NCBI GenBank assembly: GCA_032768795.1
Contig: CP136495.1
Coordinates: 622,501 to 686,500 of the forward strand
Source: Tremella fuciformis
Taxonomy: Eukaryota > Basidiomycota > Tremellomycetes > Tremellales > Tremellaceae
Length of the DNA stretch: 64,000 nt
Reading direction: 5' to 3'
Under the pieces are notes generated by a model. That model was not told where the DNA came from and searched no databases. It saw only the letters and a list, made by a program, of their open reading frames with translations. Below are positions 45,206-56,476 of the stretch, piece by piece (the stretch's first letter is position 1; each line of letters starts with the position of its first letter). The position numbers were made by a program, and so were the translations under genes.

Positions 45206-48154
45206 ATGGCCGACGTCGACACAGACACGCTCGGGTCGCTCGCGCCGCCTGTCGCTAAGAAGACTGTCAAGTGGGATGACACCGCACGGGATTCCGAAAC
45301 CTTTGCGACTGCCACCGGGGCTCCAATCACCAATGCCGGATCACAGGACAGCTCGCAGACGCTGCCCATCGCCGGCGAATTCTTGAATCGTGTGTCTTCA
45401 TGGAACGAGGGCCCAGCGATGTCTGCACGAAGCAGGGTCAAGCGCTGGAAATCTCCGCCGCCAACGCAGGCCGGACCAGGGAGGGCACCGATGCAGGGCG
45501 CAGCAACTTTTGCCTCGCAAGGATCCGGCGAGGACGCAGATGGCGAGACTGACTCGAAGCCCCGCACCAGAAGGATGACGACCGTTGTGCAGCCACAAAC
45601 CATATTCGAGTCCCCACCAGAATCTTCTGATGGGGTTGGGGTTACAATCGAGCACGTAGAGACGGCGCCTCTGGCGGATACCACGATGAGCCCACCGAGC
45701 ACCCGCCCATTGAAACGTCCTTCCGACACCTTGGATTCGACGTTCGAGTCGAGTATACCCCTAAACACCTCGGCAGCTCCGCCTCCTCAAGATACCACGA
45801 GCTCCTCGACCGTCACGCTCGGCTCGTCCAGGCCTGACATGACACAGAAGCACGCGACGGTCTCAGTCCCACCCACACCGCCAGTACAGACAACCGTCCC
45901 AGCTGAGACGGTACCGCCTCTGACCAGTGTAGACGCCGATTCGCGCTCGCCCCCGTCACCACCTCGGAAGAGGGCTAGAATGACCGCAGAAACTCCATCA
46001 ACTCCTTCGGATACCGACCCCGCCCCGAGCGTTGTGAAGACGAAAGATCCACCTCCGGACTCCGACATGGCGGCCAAACCGAACGATTCGACCATAAATA
46101 CAATCGCGACAGATCCCGAAACACCAACACGACCTTCCTCAACAACACTACCGTCTACCATAGCTACTACAGACTTTGCGACTGAGAGCGTAAAGTCCCC
46201 CAAGCTCGAAGTACAGACGAGTGAAGAACCACCCTCGACGGTGAAGCGGATGCGCAAGGCCGAGCCGCTCGACCTGAGCTCTCTCGTCTTTGTGAATTCG
46301 GCGCTTGACACCACGATTCCCAACAGGGCATTACGCCAGGCCTACAAGCGTACCGAGGTTGCGTATCGTACCGGACTGACTGGCCCGACGCCACTACACG
46401 ACAGGTCCAAGTACCTCCTCGGCGTCTCGATACCGTCCCGGCTGCTGCCCACCGATGAGGACCTAAGCCGGGCGAAGTCCGAGTACTTCAGCAAAGTGGG
46501 AGGGCTGAGAGAGAGGAAGGCGGCGGAGATCGAGCGGCGCGTGATGGCATCGCTGATCGCTGCGTCAAAGCCCAAACCCCTCGTGGCGCCAGGACTGTGC
46601 AAGGCGATCGACGACAGCGGTGATTCTGTGGTCAACTCGTTCAATCAGCTTGCCCAGGGATACAGCCAGCTGTTGCAGCACTTTGAGTGGAGTGCCCTCC
46701 CCAAAGACGACGGCCTGCGGCAGACGCTCATGACGGCCGCGCGGCAAGGTCTCTCTTACACTGCGCTGGACACGGACCGCAAGCGGCAGCTCGAGTCCTG
46801 CGGTCTGGACGAGAGGACGAAAATGGCCCTGAAGAACGCCCTCAACGGGCATGCCCTCCTCAAGGGAGTTAGCGAGACCTTTTCGGAGGATGCGACCCAA
46901 AGGCCGTTACCCAATTTGCGGCCCCCCGACGAGAAGGGTGACCCGACACACCGCGCGGCGGACAGATTGCGCATGCTCAATCGCGTGCGGGAGAAGCGCA
47001 AGAAGATTGAAACGGCGAGGATGTGCTCCGAAGCCGACGACGGCACGCAGCTGGCGTCTCGAACTTATACCCGGAAGATGTGGAACGGCGTGGTCGACTT
47101 GACGGACCGGACGTGGGCGTCCGAGTGCGAGCCGCAGCAGTACACGGACCAGGAGCTCAGGTCGGTCGCGCTGGCCGCCAAGGATGGCGCACAAGTGTTC
47201 GCTGTCATGACGGACTGCGACCCGACTCTGATCACGGCCACTCACGGTCAGCACTCGGCCCAATCTCCATGTGTACGACGCTGACTGACCCCAGGCCTGC
47301 CAACGGACGCGCAGCTGACGCAGCTCGGAACGACCTTCAAGGCAAAGTTCTCCGAGGCCAACTCAAAGGTCCTCACCGCCATCTACGACAAGGACATGCA
47401 GTGGCACTATGACCACCACAAGCAGAACGACGGCTCCACCGCGTTCCGCGCGTCGCTCGCCGAGCTCCGCGAGTTCCACAAGAAATACCGCCGGTACCAT
47501 AACGGCCCAATGACCGCCCAACTCAGCGGCGGCTCGGCCAAGTACCTGGCGCGCGAGCTCGACCACGACTACCCCGACGTGAGCGAGCACCTGCCCAAGG
47601 ACTCCAAGAGCCCGACGGGCCTCAGCCACGCCGCCTTCGACATGCCCATGGTCGAAGCGCGCGTGGGCGAGCGCCTTAAGATGGTCGCGGACAGCGTGAT
47701 TGATTCTGTGCAAGACTGGATGACCGAGATGAAGATTGACGGGTGGAAGCCTGCATCGATGGTGCGTGATGCGCTGGTGGAGGGCATCACGCAGAGCGGG
47801 ACGAGGGACGCGCGTTCGTGTGCGTCCCTGGCGGGACCGGGCAAGTTCCTTCGCGAGGTGGCGAATCAGACGCTGGGAGCGCGCCTGAAGAAGGACTACG
47901 CCGAGCGACTCGAAGCTGAGGCGCGCGAGGCGAGGCAGAAGAAATACGAGACTTTGTTCGCGGCTATGGACGCCATGGAGGGTCTTGAGGAGACCGAGGG
48001 CGAGGTGGCCACGGAGAGGGAGACGGCAGCAGCGACGAGCGAGAGTGAGGGCGAAGACACCGTCGTGGAGACGACGGGCGATGAGACGACCGAGGTCGCG
48101 GAGAGCAGCGACGAGACGGCCGTCGAGTCAGACGACAACGCAAATGCCCAGTAG
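45206..48154 (+). CDS. Large mostly disordered protein, function unknown
   Basis: Exon 1 is 45206-47246 and exon 2 is 47295-48154, joined by a 48-base phase-1 intron (GTCAGC donor, CTGAC branch motif, CCCAG acceptor). The protein has about 966 residues. Residues 1-350 are Ser/Thr/Pro rich, with KKTVKWDD near the start. A helical, charged middle region (EPLDLSSLVFVNSALDTTIP, LRERKAAEIERRVMASLIAA) leads to a conserved-looking C-terminal domain (MLNRVREKRKKIETARM, LREFHKKYRRYHNGPMTAQL, AARVGERLK-like segment, DWMTEMKIDGWKPASMVRDA). The very end is Glu/Thr rich and acidic. I do not recognise the family. It is convergent with ERT1, with stops 73 bases apart. Confidence 0.7.
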
Positions 48155-48227
48155 ATGCATTTCAACAACACCGCTGCGCCATAGATGCGCCTACCACCCG
48201 CCCGACCTGGAAAGATATCGACGCCCA

Positions 48228-50609
48228 TTACCTCTTGGGCGCCTGCACGGGTATGAACTGTCCCATGATCGCAACGGGAACGCCCCACGCGTCCCGCCGT
48301 ATCGTCACGCTGAAGCAACATCGGATCTCCTGGTACTGCTCCGGCATGCCCCATCCTCTCTCCGAATCTGACGCCGAGTCGACGTGGGTCATAGCAATGG
48401 CCGCCGAGGGGAGCGTGAGATCCGGAGGCATGGGAGGCCTGAGGCCTGGATTGGGGGGAGGCAAGGATGGTGTGTTGGAGGTCGACATGCGGCGTCGAGT
48501 GAGAGATTGAGGGATTTTTAGTGTGCAGGACATGTATAGTGCACGTTGACCTTTCTTCATCAGTCCACTCGGACTGAGATGTCGTCGCAGGACTCACCCG
48601 CATCCAGACCAACTTTGGCATAACCTTCCCAAAATCGCACAGCACTGTCCTCGTCCATAAGTTCGTATATGCACAGCTGGCCGTTCCGGAACATCGAGGC
48701 TGGGATACCTGTGAGATTGGCGAATTCCTGGTTGGCCTTTTGTATCTCCCCAGTCCGTCTCCAGATGCACGAGGGCGTGTGTATCGCTGTACAGGATCAG
48801 CACACCTCGGATCGCTGCTGAAACGCTGAACGCAAACTGACAGGCAAAGGCCCTATCATACTCCAGCATCCACCTCTCCATGGCTTCTTCGATAAAGACG
48901 AGATCGACATTCGTCAATTCCCGAGCTATTGCGCGGAACTTTGGTCGGAAGCCGTTCAAAGCCGCAAGGATCCGTCGCCTTGACTCGGGACTGATGCTCG
49001 ACCCATATGTTGGAACAGGAGTGGCCGCTTGAGATCAGATGGGGTAGCAAGGAGGTGCAAACAATACTCACATGTCCCTTTGCCCTTCCGGTCACTTCGC
49101 TTCGCTGGGCTGTTGGGCGCACTCCCTGCGATGCTGTCGGCCTTCGGCGCCGCCCTCCCGCTGTCCATCCACTTGTTCATCCGCTCGTATCCCTTGACGT
49201 AGTCATACGGTTTCAACAGGCCAGCATCGTACTTTGCTTTGATGACCTGAGCAAGACGCGCTGCTCGAGGTCCTGAAGGTTGGTCGGCGGCAGCCATGAG
49301 GAATTGCTCCCTAGCGCGTCAACCCGGATCACCCGTCAGGACCATTACCACCTACATTCTCGACTTGGTAGCGACCACAGGTGCAACTGTTGTCGTTTCC
49401 TTCCCTTTGCCTTTCAGGTCGACTCCAGACTGAGATAGCTGCTTGGCCATTGGGACCGATACCGGCATGGCAGGTGGGGGGGGAATGCCCTGCATGCCCA
49501 AGCCCGTCATCGGGTCTGTCGCAGGCATAGACGATCCCAAGTTGGGCATCGGTTCCCCCGTTCCATCCTTCTTGCCAAAAGACGAGATGATGTCCAGCCA
49601 ACTCCCATTACCAGCTGTTGGCAGGAATGGGACGCCGATCTCCAGCAGGAATTTGGACAGAGCTCCAAGGTCCTCCTCATTCCCATCTGTTGTGAATGTG
49701 CCATTCTGCCCAGCGTTGGAGACCGTTCCGTCGACGAATGTGGGTCCGGCCGCCGTGTCGGTGTCAGTCAGCAGAGGCCACGCCGGTGGGAAGTTGGGAT
49801 CGGAATATAGAGTGGGCGGCAGCTGAGCAGCGGTCGTGGTCGTTGTAGGACCGAGTGTCATACCTGCTGGAGGCGCGATGCTTGCCGGGGAGAGGTCGGG
49901 CAGTGCAGGGCTGGGCGAGACTGAACGAGCTTCTGTCGATTGTCTCTGCGGAACAGGCGATGTGGGATCTCGACACAGGTGGGGAATCTCTCGTTTGATG
50001 CTGTGCGGTCAGCACATGAAGTATGTGGAATCGATGCTAGCTGACCATCGCTCGCAAGGTCTTCCTCCCTCGCACACCATATGTCTGCGTATATCAGCAA
50101 GATGTGGTCCGGGCCGAACAGCGGGCTTACGAGCGCCGACAATAGACACAGGCCCTCCCCGACGACTTTTTGGTCCGCTTCTTCTTGTGCGATGCATCGC
50201 CATTGTCAATCTTGACGCCCTCCGACAATCTGCGCTTCTCCGCAGCGACATTGGGCGATATGACGGGCTTGATATCCTCTACGCGACTGGACGAGGAAGG
50301 ATGGGTCGACGACGAGGCTGTGGGCGTGTGGAAAGAGGCGGGTGCTGCTGATGCTGATGTCCGATTGGGCGCGTGGCTGTTCGGTGCGCTCGGAAGGGTG
50401 TTGGAGGAATGCCAAGAGGTGCCTCGGACTGCTGACGGCGCGCCCGCCGTGGATGGGCCGCTCGCCGGGTTGGTGAAGATGGTGTTGGCGGGTCGGGGAG
50501 CGATGAGATGGTTGATGTTGTGATGCGCGTGAGCATGGCCGTGATTGGGATGTGGGTGATGGTGGGTGTTATGACCGTTGAGATGTTGTTGCTGGGGCGG
50601 ACGAGACAT
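48228..50609 (-). CDS. ERT1: ERT1/AcuK-type Zn2Cys6 transcription factor with PAS domain
   Basis: This is a zinc-cluster regulator of gluconeogenesis and non-fermentable carbon use (Ert1/AcuK/AcuM family). From the ATG at 50609 the N-terminus is His/Ser/Pro rich (MSRPPQQQHLNGHNTHHHPH). Then comes a basic patch KKKRTKKSSGR and the zinc cluster CVYCRRS, HMVCEGGRPCERC, IKREIPHLC, with spacing C-x2-C-x6-C-x5-C-x2-C-x6-C. The six cysteines are divided over three exons, the fifth Cys codon being split by an intron. Downstream is the family box LAQVIKAKYDAGLLKPYDYV, KGYERMNKWMDS and the PAS domain (GEIQKANQEFANLTGIPASM, FRNGQLCIYELMDEDSAVRF). The protein ends QFIPVQAPKR. About seven exons. Likely nuclear. 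Confidence 0.9.
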
Positions 50610-51160
50610 TTTGGCGCGTGACCCGGGCTGCTAGAGACATTGAAAGGCGGCTGGCTAGGTGTGATCAAGGGGGCTGTTATCCGGGTATATAGATGACTAT
50701 CCAGTCACGAGATGCGCAGTGTAACTAGGTCGCAGACCGAGGATGATCTGCTACCTTAGGTTGAGAGGTCACTCACCCGGCGGAAGGGTGGCCGGATAGC
50801 CCGAGAGAGAGAGAGCGAGGCGGACAGAGGCCAGAGGATAGGGAGCAAGGGACACACCCGGTTAGGCGGCCTGGCCTGAGACGACGACAGATGCGAGGGT
50901 GGCGATTGGCTCAGTGTGGCGGATGGCGTGACGGCGCGTAGCCGGATGAATTCTCTTCTCTTCGTTGCTCCATCAATGCTTCCTTCTTCCTTCTTACTAC
51001 TCATCTACCGAGACAACGGCTGACTTGGAAACTACCCTGTTGGTCGAAATGCGGATGCTCACGGCGTCAGGGAACATCCATCACCGCACAGACCGCACAC
51101 ATCGAGGAGGTCAATGCGCAAACCATCAAAGGGCTCCGGGCCCTCGGTGACCCCCCGCAT
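50610..51160. other. Upstream region of ERT1 and unresolved start of next gene
   Basis: The first ~350 bases are the ERT1 promoter side, and the rest probably holds 5' exon(s) of the coiled-coil gene ending at 51931. The in-frame peptide AHIEEVNAQTIKGLRALG (about 51099-51152) looks coding, but no ATG precedes it in frame without an intron that I could not place. Confidence 0.35.
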
Positions 51161-51931
51161 ATGGACGGGCAACGCCATCACTCGCCCTCCTGCTCTTGCA
51201 TCTCTACATCCACAAGAGGTTTCTGGCAAGTCACAACATGCCTCGCCGACAAAACCCGAACATGTGGAAGGGCAAGAGAAGTATGCTTGCTGGAGATGCG
51301 CTCAACTGGAAGACGGCGAGTCTATCTCTGCTCGCAGGCGGCATCTCTGATAGTGCAGAACGACCCTCGCTTCAAGGCCGAGGTCCGCGATCGATTCGCC
51401 CAGATCGAAAGAGAAGTCGAAGCCGAAATGAGGGCAGAACGAGCTGGACTCTTCCCGGAAGAGGACAGCGAATCCGACTCTTCGTCCCAGGAGTCTTCGC
51501 AGCCTCTCTCGCAGAATCGTCGAGCAGCCGGGCCGTCTTTTTCAAGCGCCGCAGTCCACCGAGAGACGCCCATAACACCTGTAACAGGTGGCTCAGGCAG
51601 CGGGGGTCACGCTGAGGACGAGGTTGCCGCTCTCAAGAGAGAGATCGCACAGCTCAAGGAGGAACATGAGCGTCGTGTCACCGAGCTGCAACGGGCCAAT
51701 CAACGCCTCCTGCATGAGAACACTGCCCTTCGAGCTGGTCACGGTGCGGACGCTAGCACGTCCACCATGTCCCGTCGCATGTCCATGATGGCCATGATGC
51801 TGGGGAATATGGAGGACCAGAACCTCGGAGAACGCAGAGCATCGGACGCAACGGTGTCGAGGCTCCGAAGGGAGTTGGAGCAGGAGCGTTCTGCCCGTCT
51901 GCGCGCGGAGGAGAAGCTGGCGCGCCGTTGA
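51161..51931 (+). CDS. Coiled-coil protein, start unresolved
   Basis: Only the 3' part is convincing: from about 51355 (NDPRFKAEVRDRFAQIEREV) to the stop at 51931. It contains a predicted coiled coil (AEDEVAALKREIAQLKEEHE, RRVTELQRANQRLLHENTAL), a Met-rich SRRMSMMAMMLGNMEDQ and a final Glu/Arg-rich helix. The in-frame ATG at 51161 is used as a nominal start, but the Cys-rich stretch between 51161 and 51350 reads like intron in this frame. A GAA/GTATGC donor near 51278 joined to GCAG/GCGGCA near 51338 would splice it out. Function and family unknown. Confidence 0.45.
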   Translation: MDGQRHHSPSCSCISTSTRGFWQVTTCLADKTRTCGRAREVCLLEMRSTGRRRVYLCSQAASLIVQNDPRFKAEVRDRFAQIEREVEAEMRAERAGLFPEEDSESDSSSQESSQPLSQNRRAAGPSFSSAAVHRETPITPVTGGSGSGGHAEDEVAALKREIAQLKEEHERRVTELQRANQRLLHENTALRAGHGADASTSTMSRRMSMMAMMLGNMEDQNLGERRASDATVSRLRRELEQERSARLRAEEKLARR

Positions 51932-52237
51932 GCTGAGTCTATTCCCCGTTGCCCGCTTGTCACCTGGCTATCTTCTCCGTGCGAATGCAAGCTTATCCAT
52001 GAGAGGCAGGCGATACGATCAGGAACCATCAGCAGGCGCACTGATCCCCCTTGACACACAGACACACACATACGCACACACCATCCCTGACGTTTGATCA
52101 ACAGTCATCACTTGCTTCTAACACCAACGCCGACCTCTCTTGCTTCTTTTCCCCTTGAACAGCCGCTTCTGCAAGTCTGGGACCTGAGAAAGAGAAGCAT
52201 CTCCCGCCCCACTTGGTACAGAAGCGCATCTGCCGCT
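51932..52237. other. Intergenic region with short CA-rich tract
   Basis: A non-coding gap. A CA-rich tract lies at about 52053-52080. The ATG at 52238 that follows matches the next gene. Confidence 0.35.
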
Positions 52238-54604
52238 ATGTCGGCCTCGCCCGCGGATCCCCACGACGCTTCCGACGACTTCGTCTTCATTCTCGACCAC
52301 TACAAGATGTCGCAGCTGCCCAGCTCACAGCCGTCCTCGCCCCTCCTCCCAGCCGAGCCGTTCCCGCTCCCGCCCAACATGTCGCATGTGCCGTTCGTGC
52401 GTCTCTCCTTGTCCCCTGCGAGACCCGAAGAACCACGCGGGCCACGCGAGGACCATCTTCTCAAGGATGATGGTCAAAGCCATGTTGACTGACACTACAG
52501 CCGGACATGACACTGCCCGCCGAGGCGGACATACCCAGTCCCAGTCTCAAGCTCGACTTTACAAGTCCGACTGGCGTCGCACGCAAGCCAGCCTCCTGTA
52601 AGTTTGTCGAAGCGGCTTACGTCCGGTCTGATAGATCAGCTCTGCCTGCCGACAGCACAAAGTCGGTTCGGCACTACCCCATCGGCTCGTCTCGGCAGCT
52701 CATCAGCGCACCGCTGCCGAGCCCGATCAAGCCCAGCATGCTCACGCGATCCAGCACGCTTCGTGTCAGCTGTCCTTAGACATTTTGGCCGCCCAGCTGA
52801 GAAGCAGCAGAACAGCGGGACGAAGCGGCCACTTGCATCGGTCGAATCGCCCACCGAGCCTGGCCGGCCGTCAAAGCGGACCTCTGTGCAGCTCAAGCCG
52901 GCACTCAAGTCGCCCACCAAACCGTCACTCCTCCCTCATCCAAAGACCCCACCACCTACCGCCGGGCCGAGCACGCCCAAAGACAAGGCTTCATGGCTCA
53001 AGCTCAACTCGTCCGAAGAGCGACGCCAAAATTCCTTCTTTGGGCGCAGGAAACTCGTTTCCCCGCTCAAGATACGCAAGCTGCACGCACGCTCGCGCAG
53101 CGACAAGTCGGGGCCTTCGCAGCCGGGCACAGCGCGCCTTCACCCTCTGTACACGGACAGAGTACCGTCCAACCCTTCCACGCCATCTGGCAAGACGTCC
53201 GGCGAGGCTTGCATACAGCCCGATACGCCGGTCTATCAGGCGCCTGAGGGGCTCGATTCGATCCAGGCGGCATTCGCGGGCCGTGCCGAGTCTGTCAATA
53301 CGCGCTCGTCGAATGGCGCGAGGAAAGATTATGCGGAGTTGTTGGACGCGGTGCAGCGCGAAGAGAAGAAGAGAGGGTTCAAGGAATTTGCGGAACAGCT
53401 CAAGAGGCATTTCCCCTCTGGCGCTCCACCGCCAACACCGCCCAAAGACCCTGTTCCGCGCGCCGCGATGCCTCCTCCTAAACGACCGGTACAGACGGCA
53501 GTGCCGAAGATGCAGACTCAGGCGGGCACGACGCGCAAACCAAACCATGACGGTGACGAGATCATCCCGCTCGAAGCGCAGGAGCGGGTTTTGCAGAGCT
53601 TGAGAGCGTCTGATGTCGATGGTCCCACCCAAGAAATGGCGACCAACTTTGTGCAAGCCTTGCGGGACCTGGTCAACGGCGCCCTGCGAGACGACGTTAG
53701 TGCCGCCAACAAGCACAACACCACGAGACAGCTTCCTGCAAGTGCAGGCCACCAGCCCCGCCCTTCTCAAGTCTTTGTGCCGACATCCGGCGGTCCTTCG
53801 CCGGCAAAGAAACCCAGGCCGCACGCGTCGGTCGATTGCTCCTGCCCCGACTGCCTACCGCAGCCCGCTCTGCCCACTGCTGCCAGCGCCTCGGACACAT
53901 CATACGAGCCTCCGCCTCCGCTGCCCGCCAACCCATTCGCCCAGCCGCCGAACCCGCCTTTCAGCCCATGGCAGCCATACACGCCCGCGCAGGCATTCGC
54001 CAAGCCGCAACCCGGCGCGCCGGCCTCGCACGTGCTGCCGAAACGCGCCATCACCGCGGCGCTCGTCCACATGATCGACGACCACCTGCTGCAGCTCGAA
54101 AGCGAGGCGAGCAACAAGCACGCGGCCGCGCTGACCGAGCTGCAGCAGCTGTCCGCGCGCATCCAGCACGTACAGGCAGAGCTCACGCGCACGGAAGAGC
54201 AGCGCGACGCGGCGGGGTGGGAGCTCACGCAGACGCGGGGGCTGTACGAGCAGCTGCAAGTGGTCAATGACGCTTCCAAGGCCGAGTGCGCGACGTTGCG
54301 CGCGCAGCTGGACAACGCCGAGCCGAGCGAGGCGGTCAAGCGGCGCATTGCGCGCCTCGAGGCGGATGTGCGCGGGCTGCAGAGGGAGAAGGCGGCGGGC
54401 GAGCTGCGCATGCGGGATGTGGATGTGGCGAAGCGGGCGGCGGAAAAGCGGGTGCAGGAGCTGGAGCGGCGGTGCGATGAGGCCGAGTTTAGCCAGAAGG
54501 CACTCAGGGAGGAAGGCGTCAGGATGATGCGCGAGTTGGAGAGGAAGGATCGGCAGATTGAGGATATGGAGCGCGCGCATAAACGGGTGTTGAACCGGAT
54601 ATGA
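52238..54604 (+). CDS. Proline-rich protein with C-terminal coiled coil, function unknown
   Basis: Exon 1 begins at the ATG 52238 (MSASPADPHDASDDFVFILD). Exon 2 carries DMTLPAEADIPSPSLKLDFT and exon 3 SALPADSTKSVRHYPIGSSR. A 34-base intron at 52763-52796, one of the shortest in the window, then leads to the long last exon. The middle is rich in Ser/Pro/Lys with many SP and TP sites (LKSPTKPSLL, LVSPLKIRKL), suggesting CDK-type phosphorylation. The segment DYAELLDAVQREEKKRGFKE and a Cys pair (CSCPDC) precede a C-terminal coiled coil of about 170 residues (ELQQLSARIQHVQAELTRTE, KRRIARLEADVRGLQREKAA). Similar organisation is found in cytoskeletal and spindle proteins, but I recognise no family. 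Confidence 0.65.
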
Positions 54605-54921
54605 CTTGACATCTTGTACATGGAGACCTAGTAGTTATGGACTGCCTGCAACGCTTCGCAATCGCCTGGGCTTGTTGGGGAGTGAGGTTGCCATGAGTAC
54701 GAGTAGAGTAGACGTTTAGTCAACGATAGATGTATCAGTGAACGTGAGTCTGTGCTCTCAAACATGCCTGATGCACAACCTGCCTTTGGTCTTTCTCATT
54801 TTCATCGCTAATCCACTCACGATACCTGGCCGAATACGAATCACCGGCAGCATGTCGCTCGTGAGGACGATGTCAATGTCGAGGAGATGGCAGCTGACAA
54901 GCGCAGATAGCCACGTCTGCC
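54605..54921. other. Intergenic region between two coiled-coil genes
   Basis: A 317-base interval with no supported ORF. Terminator-like T-rich runs and the promoter of the next gene probably lie here, but no discrete motif was identified. Confidence 0.3.
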
Positions 54922-56291
54922 ATGGCGGCGATAGAGGCCCGGACCCCCACCGGATACGTCAAGACCGTCGTCGATGTGAGTCTATCCTTGGAGGCATGCC
55001 GGCTGTTGCTGTCCGGGAGTAGACACAGGTTGCTGACAAGCAGACTCTCGAGGGCAAACGCAAACGCGCCCTTGGATGCGAAACACTCTCCACCACGCGA
55101 GTGCGCAAACAGCTCCGCCGAGACAAATCGCCCTCGCCGTCCCCCTCGCGACCGAGGCCGAAGACACTGACGCCCCTGACTGCTCGCAAGAGTGTCTTGT
55201 CGCCTCGGCCGCCTTCGACGCTGAAGAAACTGTGCAGGAGCGTCCCGCTCTCTGTTGCGAAATCCACCGTCGATGTCACGACTCCGAGACCGACGCGAAC
55301 GAAAATCACGGAGGAGGCGGTCAAAGCGGAGACCAAGCCCCTCGTTGGACCGGCTGGACTCGTCGTCGATGTCGACCCGTTTGCGATCCCTACCGAGACA
55401 GCTATTCAGTCTCGACCCGAGGACAAGCCCCCTCATACAGAAGCCGAGCTTGTCTCGACAACGGCGCCGCCAGCAGGCAGCGCAACTGCCGATCCTATCA
55501 CCGAGGATGGCGACGCTTTCGCAAGTGTAATCCCGCACAACGCGTCCGACATCAACGAGCTTATCCAGCGCTCCAAGCTCACCCTCGCCTTGTCGCTCCA
55601 GCGAGCTCGCGCCCAACACGACCAGGCTCTAAAGGACATCGCCGAGCTTCGCGCGACTTCGGACTCGACGAAGGAAGCCCTTGCGACTGCGACTGGTGAC
55701 AGAGACAATGTATCGGCTCAGCTGAAAGCGAAGACCGGCGAGCTGGCAGCCGCGCAGGCCGACCTCGATGCAGCGCGAAAAGACCTACGTGCCGCCGAGA
55801 GCCGTCTGCGCTCCGCTCAGGAAGAATCAAAGACGCTCGTCGGACGTCTCGGTCGCCGCGCAAGTCGCATAACAGCACTAGAGGAAGAGCACGCCGCGCA
55901 TTCTGTCCACATGCACGAGGCGCGCCTCGAAGTCGGGCGATTGGTCGGGGAGCTGCGAAGACGAGACGAGGAAATAACCTTGGCGCGCTCGGAACTTACG
56001 AGGCGAGACGAACAGATGGCTCGACACGCGCAGCAGATCGCCGACCTGCGTAAGAACGTCGAGGAGCGAGATCAGGCGCTCAGAGATGCCGTGCGAGCGA
56101 TCAAGAAGCGGGACAGGGATCTGGGGACGGCGGGGTGCGACGTGCAGAGTCTGCGCACGGCCCTGCAGTGGAAAGATGACGAGCTTGCGCGCGACAAGCG
56201 GCGTATTGGGGAGCTTGAGAAGGGGATGCGGGAGATGGAGGAGGCAATGTGGATGTTGCGACAACAGGCGGCTGCTGGTAAAGGCATGTAG
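54922..56291 (+). CDS. Coiled-coil protein, 433 residues, function unknown
   Basis: Exon 1 is 54922-54975 (MAAIEARTPTGYVKTVVD). A 68-base intron joins it in phase 0 to exon 2, 55044-56291, which begins TLEGKRKRALGCETLSTTRV and includes a possible nuclear localisation signal (KRKR). The N-terminal half is basic and rich in SP/TP pairs (DKSPSPSPSRPRPKTLTPLT). From about residue 200 to the end is one long predicted coiled coil (LKAKTGELAAAQADLDAARK, RRDEEITLARSELTRRDEQM, KNVEERDQALRDAVRAIKKR). It stands directly before SPC7 on the same strand, 185 bases away. No family is recognised; cytoskeletal or spindle roles are possible but unproven. Confidence 0.7.
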
Positions 56292-56476
56292 AGCTGGCTT
56301 CGACGGAAGCAATTTGATACCCATGCACGCGACTGATTTTCCCTCTATTTTCCCACGGGTGTTTTGGAGGGTTGAACGGGGCATAAACATCATTCAACCC
56401 TCTCTGCTCTCTGTCCTACACTCTCTACACAACATCTGTAGACACAGTAGTCAAAGAGCGCTCGAACGACGACAAT

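Noticed and set aside
53767..54621. Long minus-strand frames opposite the coiled-coil gene at 52238-54604
   Set aside because: Ser/Cys-rich antisense of a Glu/Arg-rich coiled coil, a common artefact in GC-rich sequence.
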